Source: Hippasteria phrygiana
Lineage: Eukaryota; Echinodermata; Asteroidea; Valvatida; Goniasteridae
Assembly: GCA_037893225.1 (NCBI GenBank)
Contig: JAZGUH010000412.1
Location: 1,364,001 to 1,428,000 of the forward strand
Length of the DNA stretch: 64,000 nucleotides
Direction: 5' to 3'
How positions within the stretch are numbered: position 1 is the first letter of the stretch; the number at the start of each line of letters is the position of its first letter. Of the stretch, positions 40,401 through 52,400 are shown piece by piece. The notes beneath the pieces were generated by a model, which worked only from the letters and a program-made list of their open reading frames with translations, was not told the DNA's origin and made no database searches. The position numbers and the translations under genes were made by a program.

Positions 40401-43400
40401 AGGCGCATGCAAACAAATTGATCGGGCTGCCCATAATATCTCTAGCTGAACGTAAAACACCAGTGCGGCATGCAGTTGCTTCTGACGCGTGTAAAACTTG
40501 ATTGGCGTGTGTCAAATATATTCAAATATTGGGTAAAACCCAGTTTCAAATAATCAAATACTAAATTATTAGAAGCCCTTTGTTTTGTGAATTTTGTATG
40601 ACAGTGTGTAACACTTATGAAAAATATTCAATGAGATTTCACTTTTTTGCAGTTGTGGGAAGAAAAAAATTAGGAAAAAAAAGGAAAAAAATAGGAATTT
40701 CAAGAACAATTTGGGAAAAGTAGGAGCAAGGTAAAACAAATTAGACAACAAAAATTAGGAAAAATAGGAATACTTGAAAGCCCGTCATATGTTGCAACAG
40801 ACACAGATAAGGCTACAGCTGTGTATAGGGTACCTAAGTGAAGACGTTTGGAACCAGATTACTTTTGTTATTTCGTGTCAATGTGTTGCATGACTGGCTG
40901 TTAACAAAGGAACAGTCAAAATCTCCATTTGTTTGGAGCCAGTTGTCGTGCCAACGGTTGCAGACTTCGGTACTCAGTTACTGCCAACTTGGTTTACCAT
41001 AATCTTGACAGGCCAAGTGAGACCATTGAACCTTTATTGTCTCAGTATTCTATTTCACCTAAAATGAGTCTAGTGTGAATACGGCTCGAGTTTGCCAGTC
41101 CTGGGACTCTCATGAGGTCCGTTAACATTATTAGTTCCTCACCTCTTTCATTTGTTTTCGCCTCAACTCCCGTCTTGCAAAGTAGGCCTGGTTGGTGGAG
41201 TGGTCTTTGAGAAAACGACGCTTCAGTCGGTTTATCTCCTTGTTCTCTGTGCCTGTTGATACAAAAGATTTCAAGGAAGTTTGCATGTATTGATAATTCT
41301 GAACACTTGTATAGTGCTAGAATGACCATGGTAGAGTGAAGGACCTCTTAATAGTGAAACAGTGGTACCAGTGCCCCCATACATCCAGGAACTGATCAAT
41401 GTTTATCAACCCTGTCGCACCCTCTGCTCAAGGTCCTCATCTCAACTCGCACTACCAATCACTCCCACCAAGTCTTAATTACAGTCATCAGTTTTTCACT
41501 TACTCTGCCCCCACACTCTGGAACTCTCTTCTGCAACACACCCAGACTGCACCCAATGAACAGGACTTTCAATCTACTTTGAAAGCTTTCTTATTCTAAA
41601 ACACATTATTACTGTGATCATAATATTAAGAAAATGTCGATAAATTTGTATTAATCGCACTGTAAATTTGAAGCATATTTTAAATTTGGTTGGGCTCATC
41701 CTTACAACCACTCTTTCACCAGAGATCTGTTGCTCCTCTTAGTCTATTCTTTAGATATTTTCATGGGAAAAGTTCTACCGGCTTGTCCAGCTTGGTTGCT
41801 CCAGTTCAGGGTATTTGAGCGTGAAACTCGGCTCTCCGCCTGTTCCCACCACTATACTCTAGCTGTTCCTAGTCGTAAAACGAAAAGCTATGCCAATAGC
41901 TTTTTCCCATGTTCTGTATCTCTGTGGAACTCTTTGCTTGGTGCATGTTTTCCTTCATCTTATGATCTCTCTTGCTTCAAGAGAAATATTAATTCCTACC
42001 TCTTGCATCTTTGATTCTCTTTCTTTTTTTCCTTTGTAGCTCCATACCTCGAGTGGCTCTGGGGCAAACTTGCATAAAAAAAAATTCATGTCAAGTGCTT
42101 CAGGGCGTCTTTGTGAAGCGCTGTCTAGAAACTGTTTTATTATTATAATTATTATTATTGATTCTGCAGGTATAATAATATGATCCCTGACCCAAATTAG
42201 AATTAACCTTCTTTAGAGTCGGGTTCATCAGTTCCTCTGCGCTGATTTCCCTGCAATCGCTCCTTGCCAAACGCGGCGTCTGTGGCCTTCTTGCCTGCCG
42301 CTCGTCTGCCCCGTGCCGTCTTCTTGTCGGTGCTGATGGTGAAGAGAAGGGAGGACTGGTCGGAGGCCGAGCTGACAGAGTAATTGGCAAAGGTATCCTG
42401 ACTGCCCGTCAGCCAGTTGTAGGCATTCTTGCGACTAGCTACAGCATCTGTGGGGAAGCGCAACATTCAAACAGTCAGTGTCCATCTACTCAGATGACAG
42501 GCAGAGTAATATGGTACTGAACTTGAGCACAACATGCTAAACCAGGGACAGATTCTCCTACTTTAATACTGTTGCAGGTGTTCATTTGAATAAATCTTGC
42601 CAAGCATCACTCAGGTTTATTGTTATGAATCACATCATATACTGAGTTATACGGTTACATCATAATGACATGTTAAACAGTTGTCTGTCATGATGGGGTC
42701 TATGACATTTTGTACACCTGTGGGGGAAATAGACTACCAATCTATTAAGCCTTGCCCCTTAAAGTATTGACAAATCTACGACAAACTATGGTCCAACAAA
42801 AATCTGACATTCCTGATGGAATATAAAATCATACAAATGTAAGAAGAAAGCAGTAACTGAATTTGGGAATGACACAAGTTCCTAGTTCTTCAATACTTCA
42901 GTTGAGTACATACAAACATGCAATCCAACTTTTGTACTTTGGGTACATCACTTTTGGATTAACATGAATTTTTGTATTAAACCCCTTGTATCTGCCAATT
43001 GATGGGGTGGTGATATGCCAAGACTCTCGCTGAAACGGCTGTGCAGCCGAGCGTAAATGTGAACAATAGGCACCACACTGAATAGAGTGGTCCTATTCAT
43101 CGCACTCAGAGCCTCCCTTTGGTATAAATAGAAGCTTTGTTAAAAAAAGCTACATATATTTATTTCACTCCCATTCAAAAACAATATAGTTGAATAATGA
43201 ATGGTTGATTAAGAGCATGAATTCAGCTATAAAGGTCAAACGGCCAGGTGGTATTTTTCAAACTGCGGCTATGGCCGTTTGTCCGGCTGCAAAAGGCTAT
43301 TAAGCCATATGTCCAGTTCTTGACCAATCGGTCTAAATTTACCGTGGCAGAACAAGAACATTTCATGGCAAGACCTCAAGGCCCCAAACTGATGACTTTG

Positions 43401-46400
43401 GATTCCTGTGACCTACCCAGCTCTTGGGTTGCTGTGAATTGGTGGCCCTCCTGCGTAGCCCGTACTTCTCCCCTGCCCAGCGAAGAATCAGGTGGGCTCT
43501 GGGATTGGGATCCCCCAGATGTCTGGCTGGACTGGGTCTCCACAAACATGGGTGTGGAGATGGCAAGGTGACGCTGCTTCCAGGAGTGGTCAATCATCAC
43601 CTCCTGAATACCAAATTTTCAAACCCAAGTAAAAACAACTTCAGCATTAAATTTAAAAACGTTTCTACCATTTCTCCAACCTCCACATACTTTAAGTGAC
43701 AAATCCTTAATAAGCCAGTTCGGTATCTTAAAGGTCAAAGGTTATTCGGGACAAAATTGCTGACGTAATGTCACGCCATGTTACGCGAATGCCCATTCTG
43801 GTTGAATTTAACACGTGCGTGTTGTGCGACCACCTTTTGCGTTCACACGCGCGCGTTAGGTCACGCGGGTCATTCGGGATAAAATGTCATTGTGCACATG
43901 CGCAGTTGAAATACCGAACTGGCTTATTATGTATATTGTCTATTTGTCACTTTGTCAGAAGAAAATCAGATCACAAAATGCTACAGAAATAAAGAAAAAG
44001 ACAAGTGAAATGTCTTGGCCATACACCAGGCACGATACCAGAAGAAGAAGATGTACATGTATGAAGCACTGGGGAACACAGGTTTTTGAAGAAGTTTAGG
44101 TGATTCTGAATGCAGTGGGCCACAAAGAGTATGTCATGGAGCAGCCATTTTTGCAATTTGCATTTAAAAAGATCGACAACAAACAGTATGTGTGCTTTTG
44201 CTTGAGCCGGTGTACTTTAATGTGTGAACTTTTAGTTTGACGTTTTTAGAAGGTGGTTATTGCTCGTTTTTACCTGGCTTCCAAATGCTTTTCAAATACT
44301 ACTATCCTGACATCCTGCGAAATACCCTTGGATCAATGAAGAGCAGATAACTTTGCAGTTTGAAAATGACCTTTCCGGTGCAACCAATTGGTGGCGCACT
44401 TTACTGTGAGTCGGCCCTGGGGCGGATTTCACTAAAGTGTCAATTTGCAATCATTGCTATTCATCCAGCAAACTCATTGCTAGCTGCAAATCCATCGCCG
44501 TTGCGATTGAGTCGCTTTTTTCGTTTCACTAAATCCATCGCTGTTGCGATAACGAAATAAAAAAATAATGTATTGTACGAGGCTGATTCACGCAGAATAC
44601 CCGTAAGAATGTGGTTCGAGCATGCGCAGTTCGCCAAAACCGGATTCCCGCAACATGTAACCCATTGATCCCATCATAATGGAGATCAATGATGGATGTA
44701 ACCCGAAACCACACGCTAGCTTGCGATTCGCCCGCGCGTGTACTTCACTAGTATGCAACACGTATGCAAAAACACTCATTCATAATTTTTCCCCGAGAAA
44801 GAAACAAACTAAAAAGAAACTTAGTTTTGATTGCATTTTCGAGTTTTTCATGTAAATGTGTTTCCCAGCACTTCACAGCCCCTTAGTTCCAGTAATTTTC
44901 CCAATAGGCCCCTATGTCATTACAAAGCTGATTTTTTGCTGAGCAAATGTTTTCAGTCTCTAATGCCAACAAGGACTTGTACCACCCTGTGAGTGTGAAT
45001 AATCCGACAGGCACTTGCCTCAGAAATGCTGTGATGTTCCGAGGTAGTTGTATATAGACACATCCAGTCGTTAAAAAAAACGCAGAGCTACAAACAGTCA
45101 AACACTTGGGTTGCTGCGTCAATCGCTTGACTTCTCTCAGTCTGTGGCTTAAGATAGGGCTCTAACTTTATCTAACCCGCCGCAACGCCATTTCTTGTGA
45201 AGCGATAATACTTGTGCATTTTCTTGTCGCTGTATCAAATCGGTTAGTTTTATCTCGGAACACCCTCTCTAGAGCTCACCATATTTACAAAATGTTGTCC
45301 AACTTATGTGAATAAAAATGGCGGAAATGTTTTTCGCGATGAAAAATGGACTTTGCGGACACTAATAACGCATCGCAAAATATCAGTCGTTAACTGGATT
45401 ATTTGCGACGAACAATTTATCGCAAGTATTAGTGAAATCGTTCTTCAAAATTCATCGCTAAGTTGCGATGGGTTTTGAGTTTAGCGACCGATTTGGGCAT
45501 TTGCGATAATCGCAAAACGTTTAGTGAAATACGCCCCTGTTCTGAGCAAGAAGTTTAAAGGTAGTATACAACATTTTTAAACATCAAAAGACAAAACAAC
45601 TTAATTATTACGAAATAGTGTACTAGACTTTAACCAGTTCGCGTCGGAGGACGTGTTAATACGATCTGGCTGTTTTTATACACGGGCACGGCCGACGGGT
45701 TAAAACGTCAAGCTTGCCTCGACTCACCTCCAGGTGACGTCTCAACACGCAAAAATTTGTTTTGTATACACACACAAAGTCCGAGAAGTCTGTGGAGGCG
45801 GACCGTGTGTTGAACTTGAACTTGGCCGCTGTGCAAGGCCTGTTGTTCTACAATTTACGCTCCGGTGGGCGCACCCTGAATATTGAAATATATGAGGTTT
45901 CGGCAAGAAATATTGTACAAATACTGTTGAAATGACTCTTGCAAATCAGTATTTGTGGCGTTTGGCTGTATATCAGAAGTTGGCTGGTATATTTTGCCGT
46001 TTTTTTAAATAGAAATTTTCGGCAAAAATAATCCCGACGCGAACTGGTTAAGTAAATAGCAGTCTCAAGCATCCTGTGAAATCATGGCACCTGGTGTGCT
46101 GTTGCTTTTAAGAAGTGGAAATTTATATCGTTTTTCCAACGATTGTCAGCCGACAGTCGTTGGAAATAGTCTGTTTCCCCGACCTGAAAATTCTGTGACG
46201 TCTATAAATTGCTCCATTTTGTCTAAGGTATGGTCAGGGAACCAGACTACAAGAACAGGAATTTTTTTTTTCTGTTTTCCCAGCATCTATGCACACAAAA
46301 CTTTGCCTACTGTAAGCGTATATAAAAAAAACATGGGGGGATATCAGCCGAACCTGAAATTTGCACTCAGAGAGTGGATGCTCAAAGATCTCTCTCTTGT

Positions 46401-49400
46401 AGTCAGGGCTCTTGGAGGTCATCTCCAGGAGCAAGCTGGTGGCATAGCTGAGGTACTGGTGCTCTGTCCCAGCAGAGTACATGCATTCCAGCATGGCAAC
46501 CAGCCGCTCCAAGGTGGCCGTGGGGAGTCTGGTTTCATGACTCCAGAAGTTGCTGACTCTTAAACTGAAAATAACGAATAAAGTGCAATATATTGGGAAC
46601 TGTTTTAAATAAGATTGATCTCAATAAAATAAATACATTTACAATCAAATAAACTGAAGGAAATTTGGGCGTACATATCAAAGAAACATTTCTACAACAA
46701 TCTAATAAGTTTAGATATAATTTCAAAGTTTAGATATAATCAATTATGATAACTTAACACTCAAAATGAATTTATCAATAAAAAAAAACCTGGTTCCAGA
46801 TTTGTAAAAACAACAAATTTTTAAGAGACCGACTTTTTCATAATTAAAAAAATGTTTGAACACTTTGGAGACTTTCGAAAAAATGATCACACATTTGTTT
46901 TTCAAAAACATTAAATTTGCTAAATAAGGGTACAAGTTGGGTAGACGAAAGGTAATGGGGGGGAGGGGGAGGGGGAACTCCCATGATGTCATTGCCCTAG
47001 CCCACCCACGCAGTCATGTAAACGGGTGCAATCGTGGACCTCCCATTGTTCCTCTTTTGTTTATACTTAACTTTTTCGGAAGGCCTCTCATTGGTTTTGT
47101 ACACGATTTTCAATCGTGGACGTTAGGTCAAACGTGGACCCCTTTGTCTACGCTCGAATTCTTTTGTCCTAGGTCTACGATTGCCGGCATATATAAACTC
47201 ACCCCCTCTATGTGTGTCTAAAATGCTGAAAATAACCATCCAGACTTTTCTCAGCTGACCCTATTCAGCCTCAGATCACAGAAATTGCCATAGCCCCCCC
47301 CCCCCCCCCCTCGTCCTGCACTGAAGGCAATACTGACTGGTGGCTAGCTTCATCATCTGATAATCCTTGCAGCAAGGTATCCTTGGCCATGCTGAGTATC
47401 TCATCAGCACCATCCTCCATACGCGATTCATCATCCCTGTAGTGAAACATCAAAGAAATGCACTGATGGTTACACCACACAGAAAGGACACAGGTTAGAC
47501 AAGCTAAGACATACAAGGGTCGGCTAAAAAGTTTTTATGTTGACTCTGAAGGAGTAATGCCAGATCAATGAAACTTAAAATGTGACCTGCTCTGCAAAAA
47601 GGGCAATTATGTTGGTCCATCACTTTGAGCCAGAGACAAAGAGGCAATCCATGCAGTGGAAACACACGTCCTCACCCCCTCCAAAAAAAGCCAAGGTCGT
47701 TTTGATGCCAAATTTTGTCAATTTTTACGAAGTCGTCTATGAACCACCAAATACGGCATTACCTGGAAACGAACAATGCAAGTAGTTATCAATCCCTTGT
47801 GGATTGTTTGACGAGTTATCAAAAGGGTTGAAATAAATGCATGCTAAGTTTAATTGATTTGGCTTTACTTCTTCAGAGTCAACCTACGAACTTTTCAGCC
47901 GACCCTCGTAGGTCTAGAACAAACTAGGGCTTTGCATCCGAACCGGGTACCCGGGTACCCGAGTGCTAATATCGGGAACCGGTTCCAAATTATGGACTCG
48001 AGTACCCATACCAAAGTCACATATGGAAATGATATATATATATATCAACGTGGAATTCAACGCGTTCATTCCACCCAAGAACGCACCGCCATAACATCCC
48101 TGAGGAAGGTGCTCGTCACCGAAAGCTCGGACAACTTCATTACGTGAGCACTATAATAACTTAACTTTCCAACTTACTACCTGTACATAGTGCTACGCAG
48201 CATTCATGTGGGGATGCTGCGTAGCACTGTAGAGCATAGAAAATGTATATGGTAAAACAGTGCTCACCATATAGTTGTACACTGTAAAGCTATAGAGTTC
48301 ACTGTACACACTTCCATCTTTTTTTGCTACATTGATACACCGATGTGGCAGTATTAACGTGCGGATCTTTACCAACAATATGAACAGCAATTTCCCAGAA
48401 ATAATTTTAGGATTGGCTTTCTTTAAAGGGTACCTGGGTACCCGATTCCTTACTACATGTATACACATCACCCCTAGAACAAACCACGTCCATACAGAAT
48501 AGCTTTGGCAATGGCTGTATTGCTGGTTTTTGTATTGACTTTTTACAATAATTTCAGTACGGTTCAATTGCAGATCCATAAGCTTCTTCGGCCGGCTCAT
48601 CAGTACTTCTCATCGTAAGTATGAAATTCAATTCATGTAATTGACTGAAAGTCTAAGAAAACTGTTTCGCATGCATGAGCATCTTTGACTCTGCAACTGT
48701 TTTATTTAGTGTCAATCAAACTACATGTACAGTAAGTAACGGTACATTCATCACCTGACAGCACAGGATAATTTTTAAGTAAAAGCTGGGAAACAAATTG
48801 TCAGATAACTTGAGGATGAATTGAATGCAATATGCACAAGCACTAAATATTTATTTGCAAAAAATGTGCACAAACACCATCCCAATGCATACACACGTAC
48901 GTGCAATAAAGCTTCTTTGCATGCACTGACAAATTATGGCAACGTCTTCCAATGTAACCATTTTGCATCGGGACATTTTAAAATTGCTACAACTAGTTGC
49001 TGGAGAATACTGATTTCTGGTTCTAGAGGACTTGGTAGAACTACCTATGGATTGGTTTGTTATTCCATACTTTTATTGTCTCAATCAGTTTGGCATGAAC
49101 ATTGGGCACATGTTGGGTAAAAATCTCCAAGATCCATGAAAGCACCGTGTGCTTCATCATGAATGTTTCTGTGATCCCAAATAGAGCATGGTGTCACATT
49201 CTTATGGCCTGCTCTTGCAGATAAGCTGTGGTGCCGATCAGTCATTATTTCAGAGGTGAGATTTGAGGAAAATGAAAAATCCACTAAACATTCAGAGGCA
49301 TTTCATTTGTATGAAGTTGCTGAAAACTGCATTTTACACTTCAAAATTGCAAAATATAGGGTCAGTTGGTAGAGCGCCGGTACGGTGGCCCGGAGGTCGC

Positions 49401-52400
49401 AGGTTCGAATCCCGCTCCTGCCAGTTTCTTTGTTCACTTTGAAAAAATATAGGGTCATTACAATGAAAAGAAGACTGTTTCAGGAAGCAGAGGTCATTTT
49501 GGAATTATGTAATGGCCAAAAAATCTTCTGGAAATCTGGAAGACATCTCACCAAAAATCATGGAATCAGGCAAAAATCCTGTGAAATCTCACCCCCTGTT
49601 ATTTACGAAGCCAAATAATGAAATGTTATTATCCAAGTTAGCATATTTCTTCATTTTAGTTGAACTGTAAGCCCGGAAGTTTCACTTCAAAAAGGAGTTT
49701 TCTCACGCCCATAATATGAGGTGCGATCACAAAGTTCCGAGACTGTTCCTGTTGCGAACGAACGGAGCGCAGCACAGTATTGTGCATACGAAGTGCAATC
49801 AAAAAGTTCAGAGACTGCGCCTATAACAAGCAAAAACCATACGTGATTTAAATAGTCTGGCCGCCATCCCCTTCAAAGTAGTTCCCTTGTGCAGCAATAC
49901 ACCACCCCCAGTGCTCCCTGGAAATCCCGTTCCGTAAGTGCGTCAAGCACCATCTGCGATTCTCGCTGGATCTCCTCCACAGTGTCAAAACGGCGACACT
50001 TCAGCTTGAACTTAATTTTGGGAAACAGAAAGAAGTTGCAGGGAGCCAAATCCGGCAAGTAGGGGGGTGGGGAATGACGATTGTGCTTATTGCTTACACC
50101 TGCTATATGCACATTACTGTGCTGCGCTCCGTTCGTTCGCAACAGGAACAGTCTCGGAACTTTTTGATCGTACCTCGTATAACAGGTGTAAGCAATAACT
50201 TTCATGAGTAAGTATTCCAAGTTACATCGCTTGATCAACATCAGCACCTGTTTTTGCGATTTCACCATGGACCCGAAAATTGAGCAGAAGCAGCACCGTG
50301 TCGAAGTCTGCGAGGATCTCCGTCAACAGGCCTGGGATGACCCAAACTTCATGTCAAGGATCATCAGCAGTGACGAGAGTTGGGTCTACGACTACGACCA
50401 CGACCCAGAGACCAAACAGCAGTCTTCGCAGTGAAAGAGCCTGCAGTCTCCAAGACCGAAGAAGGCGCATCAGGTCAGGAGCGCAACCAAGAGCATACTC
50501 ACCGTTTTCTTTGACATTCGCGGGGTTGTGCACCGTGAATTCCTCCCCCAGGGTCATACTGTCAACGCTGAGTTCTACTGTACCATTCGGAGGCGTCTGA
50601 GGGAGAACATTCAGCGCAAACGGCCTGAACTGTGGCGCGCTGGCAATTGGGTGCTCCAACATGACGTGTCCGCTCACAGCGCGTTGAAAACACGCGAGTT
50701 TCTTGCCCACAACAACACAATCGTCGCTCCAGACCCCCTCTACTCGCCGGATTTGGCTTTTTGCAACTTCTTTCTGTTCCCCAAAATGAAGTTCAAGCTG
50801 AAGAGTCGCCGTTTTGACACTGTGGAGGAGATCCAGCGAGAATCGCAGATAGTGCTTGATGCGCTTACAGAACGGGATTTCCAGGGAGCGTTCCAAGCAT
50901 GGCAGGAGCGCTGGGAGCGGTGTATCGCTGTACAAGGGGACTACTGTGAAGGGTATGGCGGCCAGATTTAAATCACGTACGTTTTTTGCTTGTTATAGGT
51001 GCAGTCTCGGAACTTTTTGATCGCACCTCGTATTCCTAAATTGTGACCCGCTCCACAAAAAGGGGTATTATGTTGCACTATGTGAAAACACACAAGGGGC
51101 TGTTCTATGTGAAGCGGGTGAAAACATTTTCACTTAAGTGATTTTTTTTGTTTTTGGTTTGTTGGCTTCTGTTACAACTACATTTTCATGATTTACTTTC
51201 AGAAACATTAATCTTGATGAATAAGGATGAAAAAATAAATGTTGAGAAAAATTACTTCTATCTTATTTCTTTGCACTTTTTGTGTTTAAAGGCCTATATC
51301 TCTAAACGCACTTCCGTTATTAATTGGAAAATAGGAGTATACAAATGTCAAGATATCTCAAGAACACAAAATGCAACAGGGATCAGACCTACACCAAATT
51401 AAAGCTTAGGATGTGACAAATCCAACTATGTATATAACTCATTTTTCAAATTTTGCGACATAATACTCCTTTTTGCAGAGCCGGTCACAATTTATGCTCC
51501 CTAGTAACATGCTCCTATTCCAATTTTCTTACTTCGAGATTTGAAGATATGATGTAAATTTCGTCATTATCATGTGAGCATCACCCCATGGACATCCATG
51601 AATGTAAATTTGGTGTGTTTTTGAACTTTATATTAATTCAATGTTTGTATCAATTTTTGTGGTCAAGGACCATGCAATGTGGTCACACCCCAATGTTAAC
51701 AGGAGCTAAATTGCTGCGCAGTCAATGGCGATGAAACATACATGTACAGTTCCTACATCAATCAACTTGCCATATTTGAAATGCTTGTGTGTACAGGAAC
51801 AGAATAAAACAGATAACTTAAAGTGTAAAGCAAATAGAGTGGAGAAGGATCAAGAAAAGAATGTGTATCATGCTTAAAGCCAATACAACCAATAAACAAA
51901 ATTGCCACACAACACCAAAATCCTTCATGATGGATATGAAATTTGCAGGCAGAATGGAAGACAAACTTGGCAATGACACAATCAACTACATGTACTCAAA
52001 CTCATAAAACTGTGACAATTTTGTTTCTCATAAAATGATAAAACAACTACCATGCGAATTACACTAGTACAGACATTCCAGTTTTGTGCAATGTACATGC
52101 ATTGCTACGAAACTGAAGGTAGTGAAAAACTTATTTTTAAAAAATCTGCTTGCCAACACGATGCGGTTTTCTTTCATACATACCCCTTCACTTCATCTCT
52201 AGTTGTCCAATAAACAAGAAATAAAAGGAAAAAAGCTATTTAACAAACAAACAAAAAAAAAATTTCTAGTTGCAACTGAATGTTTTGATTCAAGTTACCA
52301 GAAGCTCTCAAAAGTGTTACGGGGCACTAATGGGTTTCAAGCAAATTTTATGAAGAAAAGCAACATTTTAGTTTTTGTTTAATACACGGAATTGCAGAAA

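Noticed and set aside
43376..43416. Extension of E9 to the end of its open frame
   Set aside because: It adds [12 protein letters not shown] and then a stop; the GTAGGT donor at 43416 gives phase and alignment to E10.
46084..46563. 159-codon plus-strand frame
   Set aside because: It is the antisense of exon E8 joined to repeat sequence.
47266..47337. Extension of E7 through [10 protein letters not shown]
   Set aside because: It runs into the G tract with no usable donor, and donor GTCAGT gives an exact-length match into E8.
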